In this document: one piece after another, positions 1-6,009 of the stretch
How the letters are laid out: every line of letters begins with the position of its first letter
Numbering within the stretch: position 1 is the stretch's first letter
Translations under genes and position numbers: made by a program
Notes under the pieces: model-generated
Database searches by the model: none
What the model saw: the letters and a program-made list of their open reading frames with translations, nothing else
Told to the model about the DNA's origin: nothing
Assembly (NCBI GenBank): GCA_964475115.1
Contig: CAYYVJ010000095.1
Coordinates: 1 to 6,764 of the forward strand
Origin: CAYYVJ01 sp964475115
GTDB lineage: Bacteria; Bacillota; Clostridia; Lachnospirales; Lachnospiraceae
Length of the DNA stretch: 6,764 nt
Reading direction: 5' to 3'

Positions 1-720
1 GTTAATACAGGAGCATCTTTATTTGTAGTGAGCGGCATTGCATTTTTTGGAATATCTTCTGCTAATGAGTATATTTGGTTTGCACTTGCAGGTGCGGCGG
101 TGGCTGCGATCTTTGTATATGGAATAGGTTCTCTAGGTTCTGGAGGAGCTACCCCTATTAAGCTTGCATTAGCCGGAGCTGCTACAAGTGCGGCTTTATC
201 CTCATTAGTAAGTGGTATCCTGCTTCCCAGAACGGATGTGATGAATTCCTTTCGATTTTGGCAGGTGGGAAGTATTAGCGGAGCGAATTGGAATGGAATC
301 ACAACCGTTCTTCCATTTTTAATAGTGGGCATTGTAGTGGGTATTTTATCTGCTCCTACTTTAAATATTTTGGCTTTGGGAGATGATGTAGCCACTGGCC
401 TAGGAGTAAAAACGGGAGTTGTAAGACTAGTAGGAGCATTCGCAGGAGTCTTATTATGTGGAGCCACTACGGCTCTAGCTGGTCCAATTGGATTTGTAGG
501 TTTAATGATACCTCATACCATGCGCCTTTTATGCGGACCTAATCTAAGGTATATGATTCCTATGTCAGCGGTAGGTGGTGCTACTTTATTGACCTTAGCC
601 GATGTGGCCGGAAGAGTACTTGGCAGGCCTACTGAGTTAGAAGCGGGAATTATTACAGCATTTATAGGGGCACCTATCCTAATATTTATTGCAATGAGAG
701 CGAAGGTGAAATCTATATGA
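1..720 (+). CDS. Iron-siderophore/heme-type ABC transporter permease, FecCD family (5'-truncated)
   Basis: This is the C-terminal two thirds of a FecCD-family inner-membrane permease, which imports ferric siderophores, heme or cobalamin. The frame is open from base 1 and reads VNTGASLFVV, matching the family's GVNxGAxL segment, so the gene starts upstream of the window and the GTG at 28 is internal. About 239 residues are visible, against a usual length of about 330. Family marks follow in order: a FWQVGSISG segment, then LALGDDVATGLGV (the ATPase-coupling region), then AGPIGFVGLMIPHTMRLLCGP, and a C-terminal GIITAFIGAPILIFI helix. Hydrophobic stretches between these are consistent with several membrane spans. 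The stop overlaps the start of the second permease (ATGA at 717-720), so the two are translationally coupled. Family assignment is firm. The substrate cannot be read from the sequence, and the usual binding-protein gene would lie upstream. Confidence 0.93.
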   Translation, partial: VNTGASLFVVSGIAFFGISSANEYIWFALAGAAVAAIFVYGIGSLGSGGATPIKLALAGAATSAALSSLVSGILLPRTDVMNSFRFWQVGSISGANWNGITTVLPFLIVGIVVGILSAPTLNILALGDDVATGLGVKTGVVRLVGAFAGVLLCGATTALAGPIGFVGLMIPHTMRLLCGPNLRYMIPMSAVGGATLLTLADVAGRVLGRPTELEAGIITAFIGAPILIFIAMRAKVKSI

Positions 721-1766
721 TAGAAGAAAATAGAAACATGATTAAAAGAGAAAGTAACCGTAGAAAAATCCGTTTTTTCATAGCAATGGTTTTCCTTCTT
801 GTTTTAGTATTATTGCTTGCAAGCTTGTCTCTTATTCTTGGTAACACCTCTTATTCTCTATCCGTAGTATTTGATGTTTTAAAGGGAGAAGAAATAAAAG
901 GAGCAACATTTGCAATCAGAACGCTTCGTCTACCCAGAATGTTGGCAGGACTTTTAGCGGGAATTTCCTTTGGTATGGCAGGAAATACATTTCAAACCAT
1001 GCTTAGAAATCCTTTAGCTAGTCCAGATATTATAGGGGTTACTTCTGGAACTAGTGTGGCTGCTGTCTTTTGTATTGTTATATTGCAAATTAGTGGGCCA
1101 ATTGTATCCATAGTCTCTGTGTTTTGTGGTCTTTTTGTGGCTACTTTGATTTATATTCTTTCAAAGGGCGGAAGCTTTTCTGGAGGAAGATTAATTCTGA
1201 TAGGGATTGGAATTCAAGCAATGCTAAATGCAGTGATTCAATTTCTTTTATTACGTGCATCACAATATGACGTTCCTGCAGCTATGAGGTGGCTTGGTGG
1301 AAGTTTAAATGGAATGGTGATGAAGGATATACCTGGCTTATGTATTGTGGTTCTTATATTTGGAGGAATGATAATTCTGCTGGGAAAATATCTGAAAATA
1401 TTGGAATTAGGAGAACAATCAGCCATTACCTTAGGTTTAAAGACAAATCAAACAAGACTATTGCTTATATTTAGCTCCGTGTTTCTAATTGCATTTTCCA
1501 CGGCAGTAACTGGCCCAATCTCTTTTGTGGCATTTTTATCAGGACCTATTGCAGGAAGAATTGCTGGTAATGGGACATCTAGTGCTCCTTTGTCAGGATT
1601 AGTTGGTGCGTGCCTTGTGCTAGGGGCTGATCTAATAGGGCAGTTTGTTCTGGGGCACCTTGGCCTTGGTACAAGATATCCGGCAGGGGTAATTACAGGA
1701 ATTCTAGGTGCACCTTATTTGATCTTTTTACTAATTCGCATGAATAAAAGAGGAGGAGCAGCATAA
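717..1766 (+). CDS. Iron-siderophore/heme-type ABC transporter permease, FecCD family (second subunit)
   Basis: A complete 349-residue FecCD-family permease, the expected partner of the truncated permease before it in a heterodimeric channel. A basic N-terminus (about residues 9-18) leads into a first membrane helix at about 19-42. The hallmark LRLPRMLAG at about 70-78 is followed by GNTFQTMLRNPLASPDIIG near 89-107. Later come MRWLGGSLNG, the coupling segment ELGEQSAITLGL, GPISFVAFLSGPIAGRIAG and a C-terminal GVITGILGAPYLIFLL helix, all in family order. The start at 717 is preferred because it overlaps the upstream stop (ATGA) and an AAGGTGA ribosome site lies at 703-709. A later in-frame ATG at 738 has a poorer site. 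The TAA stop overlaps the ATPase start by one base. Its N-terminal extension before the first helix is slightly long but not unusual. The substrate is unknown. Confidence 0.95.
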   Translation: MIEENRNMIKRESNRRKIRFFIAMVFLLVLVLLLASLSLILGNTSYSLSVVFDVLKGEEIKGATFAIRTLRLPRMLAGLLAGISFGMAGNTFQTMLRNPLASPDIIGVTSGTSVAAVFCIVILQISGPIVSIVSVFCGLFVATLIYILSKGGSFSGGRLILIGIGIQAMLNAVIQFLLLRASQYDVPAAMRWLGGSLNGMVMKDIPGLCIVVLIFGGMIILLGKYLKILELGEQSAITLGLKTNQTRLLLIFSSVFLIAFSTAVTGPISFVAFLSGPIAGRIAGNGTSSAPLSGLVGACLVLGADLIGQFVLGHLGLGTRYPAGVITGILGAPYLIFLLIRMNKRGGAA

Positions 1767-2563
1767 TGAGTACACAAGTATTGAAAGCGGAAGGTCTAGT
1801 TGCTGGATATGAAAAGAAGATTATTATTGATGGAATTGACATTGAAATTCCGAAAAATAAAATAAGTGTTATTATAGGTGCGAATGCATGTGGTAAATCC
1901 ACCTTGCTAAAAACATTAGCTAGACTGATTAAGCCTACTTCTGGGAAAGTGCTTCTTGATAATAAAAAAATAGGTACTATTCCTCCCAAACAGTTAGCGA
2001 AGCAATTGGGGTTACTACCTCAATCGCCGGTAGTTCCAGAGGGAATTACAGTGTCAGACTTAGTATCAAGAGGACGTTTCCCTTACCAAACATTTTTAAA
2101 AGGGATGGGAAAGAAAGATTATGAAGCGGTAGAAGAAGCTTTAGAAATGATGGGTATCTTAGATCTAGCAGATAGAAGTGTAGATGAGCTTTCCGGTGGA
2201 CAGCGTCAAAGAGTATGGATTGCTATGGCGCTTGCACAAGATACAGATATTTTACTGCTAGATGAACCGACTACTTTCTTAGACATTACTCATCAGATTG
2301 AAATATTGGATTTGTTAACTGATTTAAATCGTAAAAAAGGAACGACTATCGTAATGGTCCTTCATGATATAAATCTTTCTGCTCGGTATGCAGATTATAT
2401 CTTTGCCGTGCAAAAAGGGAAATTGATTGCTAGGGGTACCCCGGAAGAAGTCATAACAGAAGATTTGGTTAGACGGGTATTTGAACTTGACTCTTTGGTG
2501 GTGAAAGACCCAGTATCAGGATCACCATTTATTGTACCAAAGGGAAGGTATTATGTGAAGTAG
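1766..2563 (+). CDS. Iron-siderophore/heme-type ABC transporter ATP-binding protein (FecE/FepC-like)
   Basis: A 265-residue cytoplasmic ATPase that powers the two FecCD permeases. All nucleotide-binding elements are present and intact: Walker A GANACGKST at residues 38-46, Q-loop glutamine at 86, signature LSGGQ at 142-146, Walker B ILLLDEP at 162-168, D-loop LD at 172-173 and switch histidine 200 in VLHDIN. The segment DLVSRGRFPYQ (98-108) is typical of the FecE/FepC/BtuD subfamily. A very good ribosome site (AGGAGG at 1751-1756) lies inside the end of the upstream gene, and the TAATG overlap indicates one transcript. Length is normal for the family. It is the last gene of its operon and is followed by a hairpin terminator. 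The choice among siderophore, heme and cobalamin as cargo is open. Iron siderophore is the commonest annotation for such genes. Confidence 0.96.
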   Translation: MSTQVLKAEGLVAGYEKKIIIDGIDIEIPKNKISVIIGANACGKSTLLKTLARLIKPTSGKVLLDNKKIGTIPPKQLAKQLGLLPQSPVVPEGITVSDLVSRGRFPYQTFLKGMGKKDYEAVEEALEMMGILDLADRSVDELSGGQRQRVWIAMALAQDTDILLLDEPTTFLDITHQIEILDLLTDLNRKKGTTIVMVLHDINLSARYADYIFAVQKGKLIARGTPEEVITEDLVRRVFELDSLVVKDPVSGSPFIVPKGRYYVK

Positions 2564-2572
2564 AGAATTAAA

Positions 2573-2599
2573 AAAGGAGGGTTAGATTGCCCTCCCTTT
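2573..2599. terminator. Bidirectional rho-independent terminator between convergent genes
   Basis: GGAGGG (2576-2581) pairs with CCCTCC (2590-2595) around an 8-base loop. With one bulged C the stem extends by three A-T pairs. Read on the minus strand, the stem is followed directly by TTTTTAATT, a good U-tract for ending the GntR gene. Read on the plus strand, the tail TTTCTAAAA is weaker, so plus-strand termination is likely less complete. The hairpin fills most of the 36-base gap between the ATPase stop and the regulator stop. Confidence 0.8.
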
Positions 2600-3241
2600 C
2601 TAAAATAATAATGAAAAATTCTCATTAAAGGTTTTACGAACATTATTTATATGTCTGATCATCAGAGCTTCGGCCAAGTCCGGATCTCTGTTTTTTATTG
2701 CGTCATAGATTGCAGAATGTTCTGCAAATGATTGATTGTCGCGACCGGATATTAAAATGGTTTTTGTATTATATTTGCTCATTTGATTTTTTAGTTTTGT
2801 TATTAATTCAACAGAAGTTCTATTTGGACATGTATCATAAATGGTATTGTGAAAGACAAGGTTATTCTGTGAATATAGTAACAATTGTTGATTGTTATAA
2901 CATTCCTTCATTGTCTTGAGTACTTCCCCTAACTGCTCTATCTGCTCGTCTGTAAAAGCTAGTACAGCTTTTTTTACAATAAAACCTTCTAAAACAGCTC
3001 TTAATTCTAAATATTCCAAAACTTCATCTAATGAATAAGAACGAACTTTTGCACCCTTGTTTGCTTCGATTGTAACAAGGTTTTCTTTTTCTAACATAAG
3101 CAATGCTTTTTTTATAGTATTTCTGCTAACACTATATTGATTTGATAAATCTTGTTCTGGTAAGCTCTCTGAAGGAGAGAATTCTCCTTTAATTATTTTT
3201 TCCTTTAATGAATTAAAAACTTGTGTAGTTTGACTTGCCAT
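2600..3241 (-). CDS. GntR-family transcriptional regulator with FCD (FadR-type) ligand-binding domain
   Basis: A 213-residue regulator. The N-terminal winged helix (about residues 5-68) has the GntR pattern: IIKGEFSPSESLPEQDLSNQY, then SVSRNTIKKALLMLEKENLV, then a wing with NKGAKV. The rest (about 72-205) is an all-helical FCD domain, recognised by ELRAVLEG (79-86), FHNTIYD with H131, EHSAIYDAI with H175, and the C-terminal RHINNV with H197. These three histidines are the usual metal ligands that position a carboxylate effector. The fourth ligand is normally Asp four residues before the first His, and here it is Asn127. The ATG start at 3241 is supported by AGAGGGG at 3248-3254 on the minus strand. 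The gene is divergent from the catabolic operon and shares its control region, so it most likely represses that operon and itself until a pathway acid binds. The effector is unknown. Confidence 0.93.
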   Translation of the reverse strand: MASQTTQVFNSLKEKIIKGEFSPSESLPEQDLSNQYSVSRNTIKKALLMLEKENLVTIEANKGAKVRSYSLDEVLEYLELRAVLEGFIVKKAVLAFTDEQIEQLGEVLKTMKECYNNQQLLLYSQNNLVFHNTIYDTCPNRTSVELITKLKNQMSKYNTKTILISGRDNQSFAEHSAIYDAIKNRDPDLAEALMIRHINNVRKTFNENFSLLF

Positions 3242-3305
3242 ACTGCACCCCTCTTTTTATATAATTATTTTGATTATAACATAAAAATATATTATTTGCG
3301 CTATA

Positions 3306-3317
3306 TTTGTTAACAAA
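3306..3317. promoter_or_regulatory. Candidate GntR operator in the regulator's own promoter
   Basis: TTTGTTAACAAA is a perfect 12-base palindrome, at about +10 to +21 of the predicted regulator transcript. Its core TTGT-TA-ACAA follows the GT...AC symmetry known for FadR-type GntR operators. A repressor bound here would block its own gene. That it is autoregulatory is inference from position and symmetry. Confidence 0.55.
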
Positions 3318-3332
3318 AATTGCTCTACAATA

Positions 3333-3360
3333 ATTATAAGTCAATACATCAAAATGTCAA
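3333..3360 (-). promoter_or_regulatory. Sigma-A promoter for the GntR regulator gene
   Basis: On the minus strand TTGACA (3360-3355) and TATAAT (3338-3333) are both perfect consensus hexamers, separated by 16 bases. Transcription should start near 3326, giving a leader of about 85 bases before the regulator ATG. The match is too good to be casual even in AT-rich DNA. Such a strong promoter implies repression is needed to hold expression down, and a perfect palindrome lies just downstream at 3306-3317. Confidence 0.8.
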
Positions 3361-3452
3361 GTGAAATTATAGAATTAAAAGACTTGCATGTAAAAAGTTA
3401 CAGTTAAAATTTGTTTAATGTGAAAAAAGTAGTAAAAACTTATAAAAAGTGA

Positions 3453-3481
3453 TTGACATTTTATTTGTCGACTGTTATACT
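3453..3481 (+). promoter_or_regulatory. Sigma-A promoter (extended -10) for the catabolic operon
   Basis: TTGACA at 3453-3458 is a perfect -35 box. It is followed after 17 bases by TATACT at 3476-3481 (five of six consensus bases) with an upstream TG at 3473-3474 that makes an extended -10. The start should fall near 3488, leaving a leader of about 100 bases. This would drive the DUF6282, hydratase, aldolase and TAXI genes together. Confidence 0.82.
3465..3474. promoter_or_regulatory. Candidate GntR operator half-match between the -35 and -10 boxes
   Basis: TTGTCGACTG has a GTCGAC palindrome core with the same GT-N2-AC layout as the palindrome at 3306-3317, although the right flank differs. 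It lies in the spacer of the rightward promoter, where a bound repressor would directly block RNA polymerase. The match is short, so this is tentative. Confidence 0.35.
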
Positions 3482-3491
3482 GACTTTATCA

Positions 3492-3520
3492 AACAAAACA
3501 ATTTTGTTGAACAATGTTGT
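3492..3520. promoter_or_regulatory. Cluster of overlapping TTGT/ACAA palindromes, candidate operator of the catabolic operon
   Basis: Three inverted repeats overlap here. AACAAAA and TTTTGTT are seven-base perfect arms around CAA (3492-3508). TTGTT-G-AACAA is perfect at 3504-3514 and has the TNGT-N3-ACNA spacing of FadR-type operators. ACAA-TG-TTGT spans 3511-3520. The cluster covers about +5 to +33 of the predicted rightward transcript, the same relative position as the palindrome in the regulator's promoter. The shared half-sites suggest one protein binds both sides, most likely the adjacent GntR regulator. Confidence 0.55.
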
Positions 3521-3591
3521 AAAACATATTCACAAGACAAAGAAATGTAAGAACAGGATAATTAATGTTCTAATAAGAAGGGAGACTAAGC

Positions 3592-4476
3592 ATGAAAGAA
3601 TTGATAAAAGGCGCATATGACTTACATGTACATTCTGCACCAGATGTGTTACCTCGTAAAATGGATGATATTGAGATGGCTCAAAGAATTGTGAATGCTG
3701 GAATGGCGGGATATGCTATAAAGTCACATTATTTTAATACAGCAGAACGTGCTAGCATTATTAACAAGTTATATCCTGAATGTAATGCAATTGGAGCAAT
3801 TACATTGAATAGTTCAGTTGGAGGTATTAATCCGACTGCAGTAGAAATGGCTGCTCGTTCAGGAGCGAAAATTGTATGGTTTCCTACCTGCGACTCTGAA
3901 TATGAGTTATCACATGTTTTTAATGGAGACCCAAATAAGAAATTACCATATTGGGCTCAGATTATTACACAACTAAGAGAAGACGGTATTAATACACCAA
4001 CTATTAAATTGCTTAATGATAACGGTAAATTAAAAGACGAAGTATATGATGTGATTGACGTAATAGCTAAAAACAATATTATTCTTGCAACTTCCCATTC
4101 TTCTCATGAAGAAACGTTTGAATTAGTAAAAGTAGCTCATGAACGTAAAGTTGAAAAGATAATAATTACACATGTAGACTTCCCTACTACATTCTATACT
4201 ATTGATGAACAGAAAGAACTTGCTAAGTATGGAGCGTATATGGAGCATTGTTATACTACATTTGCAACAGGAAAAGTAGATTTTAGTGTAACATTAGAAC
4301 AAATAAAAGCGCTTGGCCCAGATTGCGTGTTACTTGCTACCGATTTAGGACAAAAAACTGCTCTATATCCAGATGAAGGATTACTAGAGTTTGCGACTAA
4401 GTTATATGAAAATGGATTTACAGAAAAAGAAGTTCGTAAGATGACAGTTGATAATGCGACAAAGTTGATACAGTAA
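3592..4476 (+). CDS. DUF6282 family protein, metal-dependent hydrolase (amidohydrolase-like) fold
   Basis: A 294-residue soluble protein that resembles the uncharacterised DUF6282 family, related to metal-dependent amidohydrolases with a TIM-barrel fold. It opens with DLHVHSAPD, carrying the HxH pair H12/H14 that usually binds metal. IKSHYFNT follows, with K44 and H46 in a second conserved motif. Further candidate ligands are H169 and H172 (TSHSSH), H194 (ITHVD) and D251 (LLATDLGQ), the order expected of an amidohydrolase metal centre. There is no signal peptide, so it acts in the cytoplasm. The ATG at 3592 is supported by AAGGGAG at 3578-3584. It is the first gene of the operon and sits before a hydratase and an aldolase, which suggests it hydrolyses, opens or isomerises the substrate upstream of them. 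LigI (a pyrone-dicarboxylate lactonase) and LigJ (a hydratase) of the protocatechuate pathway are also amidohydrolase-superfamily proteins, though not this family. The exact reaction is unknown. Confidence 0.82.
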   Translation: MKELIKGAYDLHVHSAPDVLPRKMDDIEMAQRIVNAGMAGYAIKSHYFNTAERASIINKLYPECNAIGAITLNSSVGGINPTAVEMAARSGAKIVWFPTCDSEYELSHVFNGDPNKKLPYWAQIITQLREDGINTPTIKLLNDNGKLKDEVYDVIDVIAKNNIILATSHSSHEETFELVKVAHERKVEKIIITHVDFPTTFYTIDEQKELAKYGAYMEHCYTTFATGKVDFSVTLEQIKALGPDCVLLATDLGQKTALYPDEGLLEFATKLYENGFTEKEVRKMTVDNATKLIQ

Positions 4477-4516
4477 AAAATGTAAGAAACTATATGATAT
4501 AAAGGAGTGTTAAAAA

Positions 4517-5245
4517 ATGATAGCTGGAAAAAAGATGTTAGTTGTTAGTGCTCATGCAGCGGATTATGTTTGGCGTTCTGGTGGAACAATAGCAAAGTAT
4601 ATAAAAGAAGGAGCAGAGGTTGAGGTAATTGTACTAAGCTTTGGAATTCGTGGAGAATCAAACGATTTATGGAAACAAGCTGATGCTACTGCAGAATCTG
4701 TTAAAGAGATTCGTAAAGGTGAAACGTTGGCAGCTGCAAAGATTTTGGGGCTAAAAGGACTAGAGTTTTGGGATCTAGAAGATTATCCAATGGTGTTTAC
4801 AAGAGAGTTAGAAGATAGATTGGTTCGTAAAATACGAGAAATTCAAGCAGATATTATTTTGACCCATGATCGTTTTGATATCTTAAATCCTGATCATAAT
4901 GACGTAAGTGATTTTGTATTTCGTTGTAGCGTAAGGTCCAATTCAAATGGAGTAAGAATAGAAGGAACAAATACAACAAAGCAAATGAGAATATTTGGCT
5001 TTGAACCTCATCAAACAGAATTAAGTGATTTTAAACCAGGAAGCTTTATTGACATTACTGATGTATATGAGCAAAAAATAGAGGCAATGAAATGTTTTAA
5101 AGCACAAAGCCATTTGATTGAGTATTATACACAACGTGCATTCATGCGTGGAAATCATGCAAGAAGAATATCTGGAAATCAAACCTATAAGTATGCGGAA
5201 AGTTTTGCGAATTATTTTCCAACTGTAGGCCCTGAGTTATATTAA
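4517..5245 (+). CDS. PIG-L fold protein, probable 4-oxalomesaconate hydratase (GalB-like)
   Basis: A 242-residue cytoplasmic protein of the PIG-L/LmbE fold. Most PIG-L proteins are zinc deacetylases with an AHPDDE motif. Here it reads SAHAADYVWRSGG (residues 11-23), keeping H13 and D16 but losing the PDDE core. As I recall Pseudomonas GalB, which hydrates 4-oxalomesaconate to 4-carboxy-4-hydroxy-2-oxoadipate, it shares this SAHxADFVWRxGG form, plus SFGxRGES (here 41-48), a FEPHQ block (here 162-166) and an EHLxEYYTxxAxxRG block (here S198 onward, with H199). Further candidate metal or active-site residues are R66/E69, H117 and H127. The start has AAAGGAG at 4501-4507. The next gene encodes the aldolase that would use the hydratase product, which strongly supports this reading over deacetylase. 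Other hydratase substrates of similar shape remain possible. Confidence 0.82.
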   Translation: MIAGKKMLVVSAHAADYVWRSGGTIAKYIKEGAEVEVIVLSFGIRGESNDLWKQADATAESVKEIRKGETLAAAKILGLKGLEFWDLEDYPMVFTRELEDRLVRKIREIQADIILTHDRFDILNPDHNDVSDFVFRCSVRSNSNGVRIEGTNTTKQMRIFGFEPHQTELSDFKPGSFIDITDVYEQKIEAMKCFKAQSHLIEYYTQRAFMRGNHARRISGNQTYKYAESFANYFPTVGPELY

Positions 5246-5257
5246 AGGAGTGATAGC

Positions 5258-5965
5258 ATGAGTAAAACTAATTATAAACCACTACCTGAATTAATTTCTG
5301 AAGATATTATAAAACGCGTATATGCTTTAAGTACTGCACAATTATGTGACGGAGCAGAAGGATTGGGGATTATTAGAAATGGATGTATGGATGGCTCTAT
5401 GATGCCAGTTGATAGTTCTATGAGAATGGTTGGAACTGCCTGTACAGTTGAAACAGAGGATGGAGATAATTTTCCGATTCACGTAGCGATATACCAAAGC
5501 AAACCTGGATATGTACTTGTGGTAGATGGAAAGGGTTATACAGAAAGAGCTTATATGGGAGATTTGATGACAGGATCTGCTAAAGCAATTGGATTAAATG
5601 GTGTAGTTGTTGATGGATATGTTAGAGATAGGGAAGGACTAAAAGAGTTGGAATTACCGATTTTTAGTAAAGGTTTTATGCAACGTAGCCCATCTAAAAA
5701 AGGTCCTGGAAAAATCAATGTACCTGTAACATGTGGTGGAGTTACGGTTAATCCCGGAGATTTAGTGATGGGAGACTATGATGGTATAACTGTAATACCA
5801 AGAGAGCGTATTCTTGAAGTATTAGAGAGCGCTGAGAAAAAGAATGATTATGAAATCAAACGTACCGAATCAATTAAGAATTACGCTAAGTGCAGAGCTG
5901 AGGGAAAAGAACTTCCTAATATTGCACCTGTATGGGTAACTGAAATGCTTGAAAATACAAAATAA
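5258..5965 (+). CDS. RraA-fold aldolase, probable 4-hydroxy-4-methyl-2-oxoglutarate / 4-carboxy-4-hydroxy-2-oxoadipate aldolase
   Basis: A 235-residue cytoplasmic protein of the RraA/HMG-aldolase fold. Class II enzymes of this group cleave 4-carboxy-4-hydroxy-2-oxoadipate to pyruvate and oxaloacetate, or the methyl analogue to two pyruvates, using a divalent metal. Visible motifs are LSTAQLCDGAEG (24-35), the pyruvate loop GDLMTGSAKAIGLNG (101-115), and VVDGYVRD (117-124), whose R123 and D124 are the conserved catalytic and metal-site pair. GDYDGITVIP (172-181) closes the core. RNase E inhibitor RraA of E. coli is about 160 residues. The added C-terminal helices here (about 183-235) fit the longer aldolases instead. 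The ribosome site AAAGGAG at 5244-5250 overlaps the stop of the hydratase gene, 13 bases apart, so the two are co-translated neighbours, as expected for consecutive pathway steps. Substrate choice among related hydroxy-oxo acids is inference. Confidence 0.86.
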   Translation: MSKTNYKPLPELISEDIIKRVYALSTAQLCDGAEGLGIIRNGCMDGSMMPVDSSMRMVGTACTVETEDGDNFPIHVAIYQSKPGYVLVVDGKGYTERAYMGDLMTGSAKAIGLNGVVVDGYVRDREGLKELELPIFSKGFMQRSPSKKGPGKINVPVTCGGVTVNPGDLVMGDYDGITVIPRERILEVLESAEKKNDYEIKRTESIKNYAKCRAEGKELPNIAPVWVTEMLENTK

Positions 5966-6009
5966 CAATAAAATGATATAACAAATACTATCTAATAGGA
6001 GAGGTAATT

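Larger units (their letters stand above)
3242..3591. other. 350-base divergent regulatory region
   Basis: This very AT-rich gap separates the GntR regulator (leftward) from the DUF6282-GalB-aldolase-TAXI operon (rightward). I see no coding frame or RNA gene in it. It holds one near-consensus sigma-A promoter per direction and several TTGT/ACAA palindromes placed just downstream of, or inside, those promoters. A rightward leader of about 100 bases follows. The two promoters begin with the same ten bases (TTGACATTTT), placed as an inverted repeat at 3351-3360 and 3453-3462. The 90 or so bases between the two -35 boxes show nothing I can name. Confidence 0.8.

Noticed and set aside
28..30. GTG at 28 as the start of the first permease
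   Set aside because: The frame is open to base 1, and the residues before 28 (VNTGASLFV) belong to a conserved internal FecCD segment, so the true start is upstream of the window.
1877..1903. Walker A variant GANACGKST as a sign of a defective ATPase
   Set aside because: The essential GKST residues are intact, and the A-for-P/G changes occur in working members of the family.
1238..1989. Three short open frames inside the second permease and ATPase genes (1238-1426 minus, 1289-1474 plus, 1693-1989 minus)
   Set aside because: They overlap well-supported conserved genes in other frames, have no good ribosome sites and show no recognisable domain.
2698..2919. Plus-strand open frame of 73 codons opposite the GntR regulator
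   Set aside because: It lies wholly antisense to a conserved regulator, and its residues look like a random complement translation rich in Cys and Tyr.
3273..3281. Second leftward promoter with extended -10 (TGTTATAAT on the minus strand)
   Set aside because: The hexamer is perfect, but the expected -35 position reads GCGCAA. A full consensus promoter lies 60 bases upstream, so this may be chance in AT-rich DNA.
3482..3591. Riboswitch or attenuator in the leader of the catabolic operon
   Set aside because: The leader is about 100 bases, AT-rich, with only a six-base hairpin and no terminator-like stem with a U-tract. I recognise no known aptamer.
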